Assembly: GCF_044386045.1 (NCBI RefSeq)
Contig: NZ_JBISCD010000036.1
Coordinates: 74,217-138,216, forward strand
Direction of reading: 5' to 3'
Source of the DNA: Thalassobellus sediminis
GTDB taxonomy: Bacteria; Bacteroidota; Bacteroidia; Flavobacteriales; Flavobacteriaceae
Length of the DNA stretch: 64,000 bases
Under the pieces are notes generated by a model. That model saw nothing but the letters and a program-made list of their open reading frames with translations, did not search any database and was not told where the DNA came from. A program made the translations under genes and the position numbers. Of this stretch, positions 34,310 through 43,203 are shown in pieces. Numbering within the stretch: the stretch's first letter is position 1; each line of letters opens with the position of its first letter.

Positions 34310-36358
34310 ATGAAAGACTTTATAAATAGCCTATATAGAAACCATTCCTTAATTTATAAAGGACTTTTGTTTGTGAGCACCACTATTTTAATAGTGTATT
34401 TATTTCCAAAAAGTGGAAAGTTCAAGTATAATTTTGAAAAAGGAAAGCCTTGGCAGTCTGAAAACTTATATGCTCCTTTTGATTTTGCAATAAAAAAAAC
34501 GGAAGAGGAAATAACTTTTGAGAAAAATGCGATTACAGATAATTCGGTTTTATATTTTAATGTAGATGAGTCTATTGTTGAAAAGGTTAGACAGATATAT
34601 AAAAGTGACTTTAATAAGGTGTTTCATGATTCACTATTTAAAAAAGAATTACCCACAATATATAGTTTAGGAGAAAATATCATTGATGAATTATATGCTT
34701 ATGGTATTTTAAATGAAAATTATGATTTCTCTGATGAAAGTTCTGTTGTTCTTTTAAAAGGTAGAGTTGAAAAACAAAAAGCTATATTTTTAAATTTAAT
34801 AAAACAGGATGCTGTTAAAGAAACAATTGATAAAGTATTAGCAGCTAATAATGAAGAAAAATTAAGTACTGATTTCGTTTCTTTGTTTTTTGATTTAATA
34901 GAGCCTAATTTAATATATGATAAATCATTTACAGAACGTGTTTTAAAAGAAGAGCTAGATAAGATTTCTTTTGCAAGAGGAAGTATAGAAAAAGGAACTT
35001 TAATAATTTCTAAGGGAGAAGTTGTAGAAGGAGATAAGTTTCAAAAATTAAATTCGCTTAAGTCCGAATATGAATCACAAGTTTGGAGTAAATCTAATTA
35101 TATATGGGTGCTATTTGCATATACATTATTGGTTGCATTAGCTCTATTAATGTTGTTGCTTTTTTTACGAAAATATAGAATTTCAGTATTTGAAAATAAT
35201 ACAAAAGTTATTTTTATATTCTTTAATATATTTTTAATGATATTAATTACAACTTTAGTAATTAGTTATAATGCAAAATATATTTATGTCGTTCCTATTT
35301 GTATTTTACCTTTAGTTTTTAAAGCTTTTTTTGATGCTAGATTAGGATTGTTTGCACATGTAATTACAGTGCTTTTATTAGGGTTTATAGTTCCTAATAG
35401 TTACGAATATATGTTTCTTCAAATTATAGCAGGTATTGTAACTATATTAACAGTTTCTGAGCTTTATAAGCGTGCTAATTTGTTTATTTCAGTTGGTCAA
35501 ATAACCTTAATATATATAGTTGCTTATTTTGCATTTTTTGTTATTCATGAAGGCACCATTGATACTATTAAGTGGGAGACTTTTATCTGGTTTGTTTTAT
35601 GTGGTTTGGCAACTTTGTTTGTACAACCACTAATTTATATTTATGAAAAACTTTTTGGCTTAGTGTCTGATGTATCTTTGTTAGAATTATCAGATACTAA
35701 TTCAAAGTTATTAAAAGAACTTTCAAACAAAGCACCAGGAACATTTCATCATTCATTAAATGTTGCTAATCTTGCAGAGGCCTCAGCTAATGAAATAGGA
35801 GCAAATGCTATGTTAGTTAGGGTGGGAGCATTATATCATGATATTGGTAAAATGAAAAGCCCAACGTATTTTACAGAAAATCAATCAACAGGAATAAATC
35901 CACACGATGAGTTATCTTCAAAAGAAAGCGCTAGAATTATTACTGATCATGTTATTGATGGTATAGAAATAGCAAAAAAGAATAATTTACCAGACCGAGT
36001 TGTAGACTTTATTCGAACCCATCATGGTACAAGTGTGGTTTATTATTTTTATATGCAAGAGAAAAAGGATTTTGAAGATGTTGATAAACTAGATTTTTGC
36101 TATCCAGGTCCAAAACCATTTAGCAAAGAAACTGCTATTTTAATGATGTGTGATAGTATTGAAGCAGCTTCAAAAAGTTTAAAAGAACCAACATCTACTA
36201 AAATTGATGCCTTTGTAGAAAGTATTATTGATAAGCAAATAGAAGAAGGTCAGTTTTTAAATGCTAACATAACTTTTAAAGAAATTCAGTCTATAAAAAA
36301 AGTTTTAAAACATAAGTTGGCTAATATCTATCACTTACGGATAGAATATCCGGAATAG
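34310..36358 (+). CDS. 7TM-HD family phosphohydrolase (PgpH-like)
   Basis: A 682-residue membrane protein. One N-terminal membrane helix (about residues 15-30), an extracytoplasmic 7TMR-HDED sensor region (to about 260), a block of seven hydrophobic segments (about 265-450), then a cytoplasmic HD domain with FHHSLNVANLAEASANEIGANAMLVRVGALYHDIGKMKSP and a downstream HHGT motif. Characterised PgpH proteins hydrolyse cyclic di-AMP. The HD metal ligands are intact, so c-di-AMP phosphodiesterase activity is a reasonable family-based prediction. It ends about 106 bp before a tRNA cluster. Confidence 0.9.
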   Translation: MKDFINSLYRNHSLIYKGLLFVSTTILIVYLFPKSGKFKYNFEKGKPWQSENLYAPFDFAIKKTEEEITFEKNAITDNSVLYFNVDESIVEKVRQIYKSDFNKVFHDSLFKKELPTIYSLGENIIDELYAYGILNENYDFSDESSVVLLKGRVEKQKAIFLNLIKQDAVKETIDKVLAANNEEKLSTDFVSLFFDLIEPNLIYDKSFTERVLKEELDKISFARGSIEKGTLIISKGEVVEGDKFQKLNSLKSEYESQVWSKSNYIWVLFAYTLLVALALLMLLLFLRKYRISVFENNTKVIFIFFNIFLMILITTLVISYNAKYIYVVPICILPLVFKAFFDARLGLFAHVITVLLLGFIVPNSYEYMFLQIIAGIVTILTVSELYKRANLFISVGQITLIYIVAYFAFFVIHEGTIDTIKWETFIWFVLCGLATLFVQPLIYIYEKLFGLVSDVSLLELSDTNSKLLKELSNKAPGTFHHSLNVANLAEASANEIGANAMLVRVGALYHDIGKMKSPTYFTENQSTGINPHDELSSKESARIITDHVIDGIEIAKKNNLPDRVVDFIRTHHGTSVVYYFYMQEKKDFEDVDKLDFCYPGPKPFSKETAILMMCDSIEAASKSLKEPTSTKIDAFVESIIDKQIEEGQFLNANITFKEIQSIKKVLKHKLANIYHLRIEYPE

Positions 36359-36464
36359 TGAAAAAAAAGTAAAAAAAGTAAAAAAAATGTTTGTGTCATA
36401 CAGGAGTAAAAGTTACATTTGCATCCGCATTTGAGACAAAGTGCATAGTTCATTAAAAATTAAC

Positions 36465-36553
36465 GGAGAGGTGCCTGAGTGGCCGAAAGGAGCGGTTTGC
36501 TAAATCGTCGTAGGTGGAAACACTTACCCAGGGTTCGAATCCCTGTCTCTCCG
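36465..36553 (+). tRNA. tRNA-Ser (GCT)
   Basis: Acceptor stem GGAGAGG / tctctcc, discriminator G. The anticodon loop is ttGCTaa with a 5-bp stem, with a long class II variable arm and T-arm GGGTTCGAATCCC. CCA is not encoded. First of three clustered tRNAs. Confidence 0.96.
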
Positions 36554-36575
36554 CAAAAAAATAAGATAACCAATT

Positions 36576-36650
36576 CGGGGTGTAGCGTAGCCCGGTTATC
36601 GCGCCGCGTTTGGGACGCGGAGGTCGCAGGTTCGAATCCTGCCACCCCGA
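36576..36650 (+). tRNA. tRNA-Pro (TGG)
   Basis: Acceptor stem CGGGGTG / CACCCCG, discriminator A. Anticodon stem CCGCG/CGCGG around ttTGGga, T-arm CAGGTTCGAATCCTG. CCA not encoded. Confidence 0.96.
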
Positions 36651-36679
36651 CACTGTTTTCGTAGAAACATAAAAACTAC

Positions 36680-36753
36680 GGGCTCTTAGCTCAGCTGGAT
36701 AGAGCACCTCCCTTCTAAGGAGGCGGTCGAAGGTTCGAATCCTTCAGGGCTCA
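36680..36753 (+). tRNA. tRNA-Arg (TCT)
   Basis: Acceptor stem GGGCTCT / AGGGCTC with G-U pairs, discriminator A. Anticodon stem CCTCC/GGAGG around ctTCTaa, T-arm GAAGGTTCGAATCCTTC. CCA not encoded. Followed by a terminator. Confidence 0.96.
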
Positions 36754-36757
36754 CTTA

Positions 36758-36787
36758 AAGCTTCACTATTTATAGTGAGGCTTTTTT
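36758..36787 (+). terminator. Terminator of the tRNA cluster
   Basis: aagcttcactat / atagtgaggctt stem (one G-U), 2-base loop and T-run, four bases after tRNA-Arg. Confidence 0.85.
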
Positions 36788-36799
36788 GTTTTTATAAGG

Positions 36800-37978
36800 T
36801 TAAAATTTTGAAGTAACAATAACAATCTTTTCATTATCAACATTGGTGGTAAAAAATATAAAAGAATCACCACCATCTTTAATATTGAATTTTTTACGAA
36901 TTTCTTGAACTGTTTCAGGGAAGTTTCTTGTTGTAATGTTCGCTTTGGTTATGTTAAGTTTTTTAAGTGCTTTTTTATTGTAATCTATAATGTTTTCAAT
37001 TTTAAAAGCTCTTCCAGGGAAATTTATTTCTATTTCACTAGTATATAAATGAGAATGCTTATGAAGTTTAAAAAGGTTTAACTTATTTGATATAGAATGA
37101 AACCCACCAGCTTTTAAAATAGCGCTATTAGGTTCGTATAAATAGGCTAGTGGTTTATTGTATTCAGAGTCTATTAATTTTTCATTTTCTAACGAAAAAT
37201 TAAAAAGATCATTTTTATCTTTTTTAATGTTTACAGTTTCAATCGAAATTTCTCCTTCAAAGCCATCTTCTAAAATCCAAAGTAATTCTTTTACGTCATT
37301 GTTTATAGCAACAATATGAATGGTTTTAACATGTTTTAATTCATTAATGCCAACCGATAAATCGAGTAGGGGAGATGTTTTAATTAAGATGTTTTTAGAG
37401 TGCATAAAAAGTAATTCTAAATGTTGCGGAACATTAGGCAAGCAATCATTTAAAAAGAACACTTTTCCTTTGCTGTCATGTCGTCTAGATGGATCAATAT
37501 AAATCCAATCAAAATTCTTGCTAGTGGTTTTTAAATACGCAATACCATCAGCATGAATGGTTGTAATATTTTTAACTTCTAACTGTTTGTAATTATGATT
37601 AACAATATTAGAAAGGCTTTCATTGATTTCGCAATGTTCTACTGTTTTAAAGCGTTTTGAAAAGAAAAAACAATCGACTCCAAAACCTCCTGTTAAGTCT
37701 ATTATAGAATCGCCTTGAATTAATTCAGATTTGTATTTAGCTGAAATTTCAGAAGATGTTTGCTCAATATTTAATTTGTTAGGATAGTATATGCTTTTAC
37801 AATGAAACCAAGTTGACAACTTCTTTTCGCAACGTTTTTTAGCTTCAATTTGTTCAATAATAGCTTTGGTTTCAACCGAAGAGAAATTAGTGCCTTTTAA
37901 TAATAATGATGAAATATCTGAGTTTAAGTTTTTATTTATAAACTCTTGTATTTCAGTATTTAAAATTAATGTATTCAA
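36800..37978 (-). CDS. Class I SAM-dependent methyltransferase, THUMP-like
   Basis: A 392-residue protein. The central Rossmann methyltransferase carries motif I IDLTGGFGVDCFFFSKRF, the acidic motif VEHCEINESL and the DWIYIDPSRRH catalytic-type motif. C-terminal residues about 300-390 (FPGRAFKIENIIDYNKKALKKLNITKANITTRNFPETVQEIRKKFNIKDGGDSFIFFTT) look like the THUMP-like domain seen in this family. DPSRR rather than NPPY suggests an RNA or unknown substrate rather than adenine-N6 DNA. Six bp from the AI-2E transporter gene, so likely one operon. Confidence 0.85.
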   Translation of the reverse strand: MNTLILNTEIQEFINKNLNSDISSLLLKGTNFSSVETKAIIEQIEAKKRCEKKLSTWFHCKSIYYPNKLNIEQTSSEISAKYKSELIQGDSIIDLTGGFGVDCFFFSKRFKTVEHCEINESLSNIVNHNYKQLEVKNITTIHADGIAYLKTTSKNFDWIYIDPSRRHDSKGKVFFLNDCLPNVPQHLELLFMHSKNILIKTSPLLDLSVGINELKHVKTIHIVAINNDVKELLWILEDGFEGEISIETVNIKKDKNDLFNFSLENEKLIDSEYNKPLAYLYEPNSAILKAGGFHSISNKLNLFKLHKHSHLYTSEIEINFPGRAFKIENIIDYNKKALKKLNITKANITTRNFPETVQEIRKKFNIKDGGDSFIFFTTNVDNEKIVIVTSKF

Positions 37979-37984
37979 GTGGAC

Positions 37985-39073
37985 CTATAAGTCTTTAGTG
38001 AGTTTTTGAACAATTTTATTTTCAGATAAAAACTCCTTTAAAATAACTTTTATAGCAGTATAGGCTGGTATGGCAAGAATAAGTCCAATAATACCAAATA
38101 AAATTCCTGTTATTAAAATAACTAGAAAAATTTCTAACGGATGCGACTTTACGCTTTTAGAAAATATAATGGGTTGGCTACCAAAATTATCAACCAATTG
38201 CCCAATTATAAACACCACAAACACCCATAACGTTTTGGGTAAAATAATATCGCTAAAACTTTCGCCAAGGTTGCTGGTCATGGTAAGTGTAAGCATTAAA
38301 AAAGCGCCAATTAACGGACCAACATAAGGAACTAGATTTAGCAATGCACATAAAAAGGCAATAACTATAGCATTTTCTACGCCTATAATGAGTAAGCCAA
38401 TAGTATAAATAATGAAAAGGATAAGTATTTGAAAAATTAACCCAACAAAGTATCTTGATAATAAATCTTTAATTTTTTCTGATGATTTTTTCCAACGCGA
38501 TTCTTTATTGTCTGGTATAAAAGTCATGATGCCACTTTCAAAAAGTCTGCTATCTTTTAAAAAGAAAAAGGAAATAAAAAGCACCGAAAATAACCCAATA
38601 CTAAAGCTTCCAAGTCCGCTAATAATGGAATTTAAAAAGTCTGGAATTAAAGAGTAATCTATTTTAGATAGAAAGTTTGATTCTTTTAAAGACTGCTCAA
38701 TATCTATTTGATGAATATTAAAATATTCAATAATTTCAATATATAAATTCTCAATATTTCCTTGTAATTCATTAATATTTAAAAGAGATAAATTCTGACC
38801 TTGTTTAACTACTAAAGGAATAAATAAGCCAACTAAACCAACAAAAACACCTAGCAAAACTACCATTGTAACAATAACAGCGATGGTGTTTTTAAATTTT
38901 AGTTTTCTTTCTAAAAAAAGAACAATGGGTCTACCAATTAAAGAAATAACAGCAGCAATAGCAATATAGCCTATGACCGACTGTATTTGGTATAAAAAGA
39001 ACAATACTAAGGCAATGCCCAAAATAATGCCGACAGCTCTTAGAATACCGTTTGAAATGGATTTAGAATTCAT
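37985..39073 (-). CDS. AI-2E family transporter
   Basis: A 362-residue membrane protein with about 7-8 hydrophobic segments and a mid-protein extracytoplasmic or amphipathic region (residues about 90-150). Family motifs include the C-terminal LVPYVGPLIGAFLMLTLT and the QPIIFSKSVKSHPLEIFLVILITGILFGIIGLILAIPAYTAIKVILKEF stretch characteristic of AI-2E/PerM proteins. The family includes quorum-signal exporters and Na+/H+ antiporters, so the true substrate is open. It is 32 bp from the TrmH gene upstream. Confidence 0.88.
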   Translation of the reverse strand: MNSKSISNGILRAVGIILGIALVLFFLYQIQSVIGYIAIAAVISLIGRPIVLFLERKLKFKNTIAVIVTMVVLLGVFVGLVGLFIPLVVKQGQNLSLLNINELQGNIENLYIEIIEYFNIHQIDIEQSLKESNFLSKIDYSLIPDFLNSIISGLGSFSIGLFSVLFISFFFLKDSRLFESGIMTFIPDNKESRWKKSSEKIKDLLSRYFVGLIFQILILFIIYTIGLLIIGVENAIVIAFLCALLNLVPYVGPLIGAFLMLTLTMTSNLGESFSDIILPKTLWVFVVFIIGQLVDNFGSQPIIFSKSVKSHPLEIFLVILITGILFGIIGLILAIPAYTAIKVILKEFLSENKIVQKLTKDL

Positions 39074-39105
39074 TTAGTAAATATAATAATTTGTATGCAA
39101 CGAGG

Positions 39106-39606
39106 CTAAATAAGTTGTTTTGTCATTTCATATAAAGCAATGTTGGTGGCTTGAACCACATTCATGCTGCTGTTTTGTCCAAACATATTAATATGAATAA
39201 CAGCATTAGACATTTTTAAAATGCTTTCCGATACACCAAAATTTTCATCACCAATAACCAATACAATTGGTTTTTCTGTTGAAAACTCGCATGTATGTAT
39301 AGGACTGCTTTCACTTGTTATTTCTAATGAAATGATTTGATAATCATCTTTTTTTAAATCTTGAATAACTTTTGAAGCTGATTCACAGATGTTATAATCA
39401 ACTACTTTTTCAGTTGACCTAGAGGTTTTTGTTATTTTTCGTCCAATGGTTATTTGTTCACCACAAAGTATTAATTTTTCAATACCAAAAGCATCAGAAA
39501 TTCTAAATAAACTACCAATATTAGGGGGGTTAGTTACATTATCGCAAACAAGTGTTATTGGGAATTTTTTTGATTTAAAATTAGTGTTGTAGTGGGTGAG
39601 TTGCAT
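39106..39606 (-). CDS. TrmH/SpoU-family RNA methyltransferase
   Basis: A 166-residue SPOUT-class 2'-O-methyltransferase. Motif 1 VCDNVTNPPNIGSLFRISDAFGIEKLILCG, motif 2 LVIGDENFGVSESIL, and motif 3 INMFGQNSSMNVVQATNIALYEM, which forms the trefoil knot. Conserved Asn and Arg of motif 1 and the Glu of motif 2 are present. No N-terminal substrate-binding extension is present. Target RNA cannot be told from sequence. Confidence 0.9.
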   Translation of the reverse strand: MQLTHYNTNFKSKKFPITLVCDNVTNPPNIGSLFRISDAFGIEKLILCGEQITIGRKITKTSRSTEKVVDYNICESASKVIQDLKKDDYQIISLEITSESSPIHTCEFSTEKPIVLVIGDENFGVSESILKMSNAVIHINMFGQNSSMNVVQATNIALYEMTKQLI

Positions 39607-39650
39607 GTTTAGTAGATCGGTTTTCAGTATTAGCTAACATTTTTTTGAGA

Positions 39651-39806
39651 TTAATTTCCTTTTAAGAGGAGCCAAAGAATAAAACTCAGAACTAATATGA
39701 AAACTATAATTTTTAAGATTATTACAGCTAATAATTTGAGTGTAATTTCTTCGTCAGTATCTACATGAAAAAAATATTCAACTAAAACGATTAATAATTC
39801 TTTCAT
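39651..39806 (-). CDS. Small single-span membrane protein (51 aa), unknown
   Basis: A short frame in the gap between the TrmH and DUF4159 genes: ATG at 39806, stop at 39651-39653. The protein reads MKELLIVLVEYFFHVDTDEE then a strongly hydrophobic run (about residues 24-48, KLLAVIILKIIVFILVLSFILWLLL) ending in KGN. It is coherent as a tail-anchored mini-membrane protein, and the hydrophobic codons are unlikely by chance in a non-coding spacer. It lies 27 bp downstream of the DUF4159 gene on the same strand. Not recognised. Confidence 0.5.
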   Translation of the reverse strand: MKELLIVLVEYFFHVDTDEEITLKLLAVIILKIIVFILVLSFILWLLLKGN

Positions 39807-39833
39807 ATATATTCGTGAATTCGTGGCTAATAT

Positions 39834-40475
39834 TTAATTTTCAAAAACATATTTAATAATATTAGCGCCCATTTTAAGTGCTTTTTCTCTCACATCATTA
39901 GAGTCGTTATGTACTTCGGGGTCTTCCCATCCATCACCTAAATCACTTTCAAAAGTAAATAGTAACACCAGTCTATCTTCATTAAAAATACCAAAAGCTT
40001 GTGGACGTTTGCCATCATGCTCATGAATTTTTGGTAACCCATTAGGGAATTTATAAGCTATGTTGAAAATGGGATGAGTTGCTGGTAATTCTACTAAATC
40101 TTTATTCGGAAATACTTTTTTTAATCCTTTAGTTATATAAGGTTTTAAACCATAATTATCATCAATATGTAAAAAACCACCTGAGATTAAATAATTACGA
40201 AGGTTTTCTGCATCTGTTTCGCTAAAAAACACATTACCATGCCCTGTCATATGGATAAAAGGATATTGAAAAATATCGCTACTTCCTGTTTCTACGGTTT
40301 CTGGTTTTGAGCTTATTTTAGTGTCAATATGGTCGTTACAAAAGCTAATTAAATTTTTTAATGCCGTTGGATTTGCATACCAATCGCCACCACCAGGATA
40401 TTTTAAAAGTGCTATTTCTTGAGAAAATATGCTTAAAGGTAAGAGTGAAAATATAAAAATGCAATATGCTTTCAT
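39834..40475 (-). CDS. DUF4159-domain secreted protein
   Basis: A 213-residue protein with a signal peptide (MKAYCIFIFSLLPLSIFSQ) and a DUF4159 domain: LKYPGGGDWYANPTALKNLISFCN, FIHMTGHGNVFFSETDAENLRNYLISGGFLHIDDNYGL, and PATHPIFNIAYKFPNGLPKIHEHDG. The fold resembles class I glutamine-amidotransferase-like proteins, but no catalytic Cys is evident. Function unknown. Next gene in a leftward operon after rsmE (8-bp gap). Confidence 0.88.
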   Translation of the reverse strand: MKAYCIFIFSLLPLSIFSQEIALLKYPGGGDWYANPTALKNLISFCNDHIDTKISSKPETVETGSSDIFQYPFIHMTGHGNVFFSETDAENLRNYLISGGFLHIDDNYGLKPYITKGLKKVFPNKDLVELPATHPIFNIAYKFPNGLPKIHEHDGKRPQAFGIFNEDRLVLLFTFESDLGDGWEDPEVHNDSNDVREKALKMGANIIKYVFEN

Positions 40476-40482
40476 ATTATGG

Positions 40483-41187
40483 TTATTCGTTTATAAATGC
40501 TACGCTATGGCAAGCTACAATTGCAGCAGTTTCTGTACGTAATCTAGTGTTTCCCAAAGTTACAGGAATAAAATTGTTTTGAAGTGCTAATTCAATTTCT
40601 TTAGTTGAAAAATCACCTTCGGGTCCAATTAAAATAGTGATGTCTGTTTTAGGGTTTAGTTCGTTTTTTAAAGATTTTTTATCGGTTTCTTCGCAATGCG
40701 CAATAAATAAATCGCTATTAAAATCTTGTTTAATAAAGTCTTTAAACGAAATAGCGGTGTTAAGTTTTGGCATGTAACAGTTTAAAGATTGTTTTGTTGC
40801 CGATTGTAAAATTTTTTCAAAACGTTCTGTTTTGATAATTTTACGTTCGCTATGATCGCAAATTATAGGCGTAATGCTATCAATACCAATTTCGGTAGCT
40901 TTTTCTAAAAACCATTCGTAGCGATCGTTCATTTTTGTGGGCGCTACGGCTAGGTGTAAACTATAATCGCGTTTAGGTTGTAATGTTTTAGAAACAATAG
41001 TAACCATACATTTTTTTATATCTGGTATGGTAACTTTGGCATTAAACAACCAACCTTGTCCGTTTGTAATATGTAAAGTGTCTCCAGTGCTTTTGCGTAA
41101 TACTTTTACAATATGTCTACTTTCTTCTTTATCAAAAGTGAATTGTGTGGTAGTGTCGGTTATATTTGGATTGTAAAAAAGCTGCAT
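40483..41187 (-). CDS. rsmE: 16S rRNA m3U1498 methyltransferase RsmE
   Basis: A 234-residue SPOUT methyltransferase that modifies U1498 of 16S rRNA. N-terminal PUA-like domain (FTFDKEESRHIVKVLRKSTGDTLHITNGQGWLFNAKV) followed by the knotted SPOUT domain. RsmE signatures: EWFLEKATEIGIDSITPI, ILIGPEGDFSTKEIELA, VTLGNTRLRTETAAIVA. It overlaps the neighbouring PPIase gene by one base, which suggests coupled translation. Confidence 0.93.
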   Translation of the reverse strand: MQLFYNPNITDTTTQFTFDKEESRHIVKVLRKSTGDTLHITNGQGWLFNAKVTIPDIKKCMVTIVSKTLQPKRDYSLHLAVAPTKMNDRYEWFLEKATEIGIDSITPIICDHSERKIIKTERFEKILQSATKQSLNCYMPKLNTAISFKDFIKQDFNSDLFIAHCEETDKKSLKNELNPKTDITILIGPEGDFSTKEIELALQNNFIPVTLGNTRLRTETAAIVACHSVAFINE

Positions 41188-41825
41188 TATTTTATAGGTT
41201 CAACAATTTTTAATACTTCAATTTCAGATATTTCTTTGGGTTCATATGTCTTTAAAACAACGTAATACCAGTTTTTAGAAGGGATGTCAATCGTAAAAAT
41301 ATCATTTATTTCATGCTCGATACCTATTACTTTTTCTCCAAATTCGGGATGTATACTTTCTTTTAAAAACCAGCCTAAATCTCCACCTTTATTAGCATTG
41401 TGATCCATTGAATACTGTTTTGCTAAGAAATTAAAAGAAGCACCGTTTTTATATTTTTTAATTATGATATCTCTTAAATTTATTATTTTTTCAAGACTAT
41501 ATTTGGTGCCATCTAAATAAATACAGGACACTCTGTAATATATTTTTTTGGTTTTGCTTACTACTTTGTAAAGCGTTTTTTCAAATTCGTTTTCATTTAC
41601 TTTAGTACTACCAACATGCATTTTAAAAAGTGCTTTTGCTAGTTGTGTTTTATGTTTTTCTTCATTAAAAGTAATTAATTTATTTTTCTTAGATTTTTTT
41701 GTTTCTAAATAGCTTTCAATTTGTGCTGCAGTTTCAATGGTTTCTAATTCTATCTCCGTAGCATTTTGAGCTTTTAAAATAGGAGAGAAGCAAATAAATA
41801 ATAAAAGAAGTAATTGTTTAGACAT
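41187..41825 (-). CDS. Secreted parvulin-type peptidylprolyl isomerase
   Basis: A 212-residue protein with a signal peptide (KQLLLLLFICFSPILKAQ). The C-terminal half contains a parvulin/PpiC domain: RDIIIKKYKNGASFNFLAKQYSMDHNANKGGDLGWFLKESIHPEFGEKVIGIEHEINDIFTI. The NKGGDLGWF and HPEFGEKV landmarks are typical. It probably assists folding of envelope proteins. First gene of a likely operon with rsmE and the DUF4159 gene. Confidence 0.82.
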   Translation of the reverse strand: MSKQLLLLLFICFSPILKAQNATEIELETIETAAQIESYLETKKSKKNKLITFNEEKHKTQLAKALFKMHVGSTKVNENEFEKTLYKVVSKTKKIYYRVSCIYLDGTKYSLEKIINLRDIIIKKYKNGASFNFLAKQYSMDHNANKGGDLGWFLKESIHPEFGEKVIGIEHEINDIFTIDIPSKNWYYVVLKTYEPKEISEIEVLKIVEPIK

Positions 41826-41929
41826 AAGTAGGTTTTAAATTCAGCTTCAAATTTAACGGTATTACTGAAATATGAAGGTTATAGAAAAATAAGTTTTTAA
41901 GAAAGTGTTGTTTATAACTTAGGATGATA

Positions 41930-42952
41930 TTAAATTTTCAACCTAGCAGAAGCCATTACACCTTGTTCAGCAAAATCGTTTTCTAAATACTTTAAATAAC
42001 CAACAATGGCTATCATAGCAGCATTATCAGTAGTGAATTCAAATTTAGGTACATAGGTTGTCCATCCAAATTTGTGTTCACCATCTTTTAAAGCTTGTCT
42101 TATACCAGTATTAGCCGAAACACCACCGCCAATAGCAATATGATTAATCCCTGTTTGTTTTGTGGCAAGTTTTAATTTATCAATTAAAATTCCAATAATG
42201 GTATATTGAATAGAGGCACAAATATTATTTAAGTTCTCTACAATAAAATTAGGATTTGCTTTTACTTCACGTTGAATAAAATAAAGAATCGCTGTTTTTA
42301 ATCCAGAAAAGCTAAAATTCAAACCATCTACTTTAGGCTTGGTAAATTGATAAGCTTTTGGATTTCCTAATTTGGCACGTCTATCAATTTCAGGTCCTGC
42401 AGGATAGCCTAAACCTAGAATTTTTCCGCTTTTATCAAAAGCTTCACCAACAGCATCATCAATAGTTTCGCCAATAACGGTCATGTCAAAATAATTTTCA
42501 ACTTTAACTATTTGTGTGTGTCCACCAGAAATAGTCATCGCTAAAAACGGAAACGGTGGTTTTTTAAAACCTTCTTCATCTATAAAGTGTGCCAAAATAT
42601 GTCCTTGCATGTGGTTGACATCTATTAAAGGAATGTTTAATCCGTAAGCCAAAGATTTTGCAAAAGATGTTCCAACTAATAACGATCCCATTAACCCAGG
42701 GCCTCTTGTAAATGCAATAGCATTTAACTGTTCTTTTGCGATGTTAGCTTTTTTTAGTGCTTGATGAACTACAGGAACAATGTTTTGTTGATGCGCTCTA
42801 GAAGCAAGTTCTGGTACAACACCACCATATTCTTCGTGTATTTTTTGATTAGCAACAACATTGCTTAAAATTTTACCGTTATGTATTACAGAAGCTGCTG
42901 TATCGTCGCATGAGGACTCAATTCCTAGTATATAAATATTTTGTGAAGCCAT
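41930..42952 (-). CDS. tsaD: tRNA N6-adenosine threonylcarbamoyltransferase TsaD
   Basis: A 340-residue ASKHA-fold enzyme transferring the threonylcarbamoyl group to A37 of ANN-decoding tRNAs. N-terminal ILGIESSCDDTAASVI, the metal-binding histidines His114 and His118 in NHMQGH, SGGHTQIV, and the nucleotide-binding IAIGGGVSANTGIRQAL and FTTDNAAMIA are intact. It is divergent from the tamB gene across a 250-bp intergenic region that must hold both promoters. Confidence 0.96.
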   Translation of the reverse strand: MASQNIYILGIESSCDDTAASVIHNGKILSNVVANQKIHEEYGGVVPELASRAHQQNIVPVVHQALKKANIAKEQLNAIAFTRGPGLMGSLLVGTSFAKSLAYGLNIPLIDVNHMQGHILAHFIDEEGFKKPPFPFLAMTISGGHTQIVKVENYFDMTVIGETIDDAVGEAFDKSGKILGLGYPAGPEIDRRAKLGNPKAYQFTKPKVDGLNFSFSGLKTAILYFIQREVKANPNFIVENLNNICASIQYTIIGILIDKLKLATKQTGINHIAIGGGVSANTGIRQALKDGEHKFGWTTYVPKFEFTTDNAAMIAIVGYLKYLENDFAEQGVMASARLKI

Positions 42953-43203
42953 TAATGAAAATTAGGCATAATAATTGTTAATTTTGAAAACGATAGAACA
43001 TCTATACAGTAATAGATTATCGTAAATACAAAACTACTCATTTATTTTTGTAATGAAATATAAATAGTTTAAGTAGTTTCGGTTAGATTTAAGTTTTAAA
43101 TCAGTCAAAACTTAAGAAAACGGATGGTTTTCTTAGTAAAATTATAATTTTAGGAAGTATCAAAAAAATCTTTAAAATAATATCAAAAATAATCGGCATT
43201 TTA

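Noticed and set aside
36453..36707. Open frame on the minus strand across the tRNA cluster, with peptides such as GWQDSNLRPPRPKRGAI
   Set aside because: It is antisense to tRNA-Ser, tRNA-Pro and tRNA-Arg; this peptide is a well-known false translation of tRNA genes.
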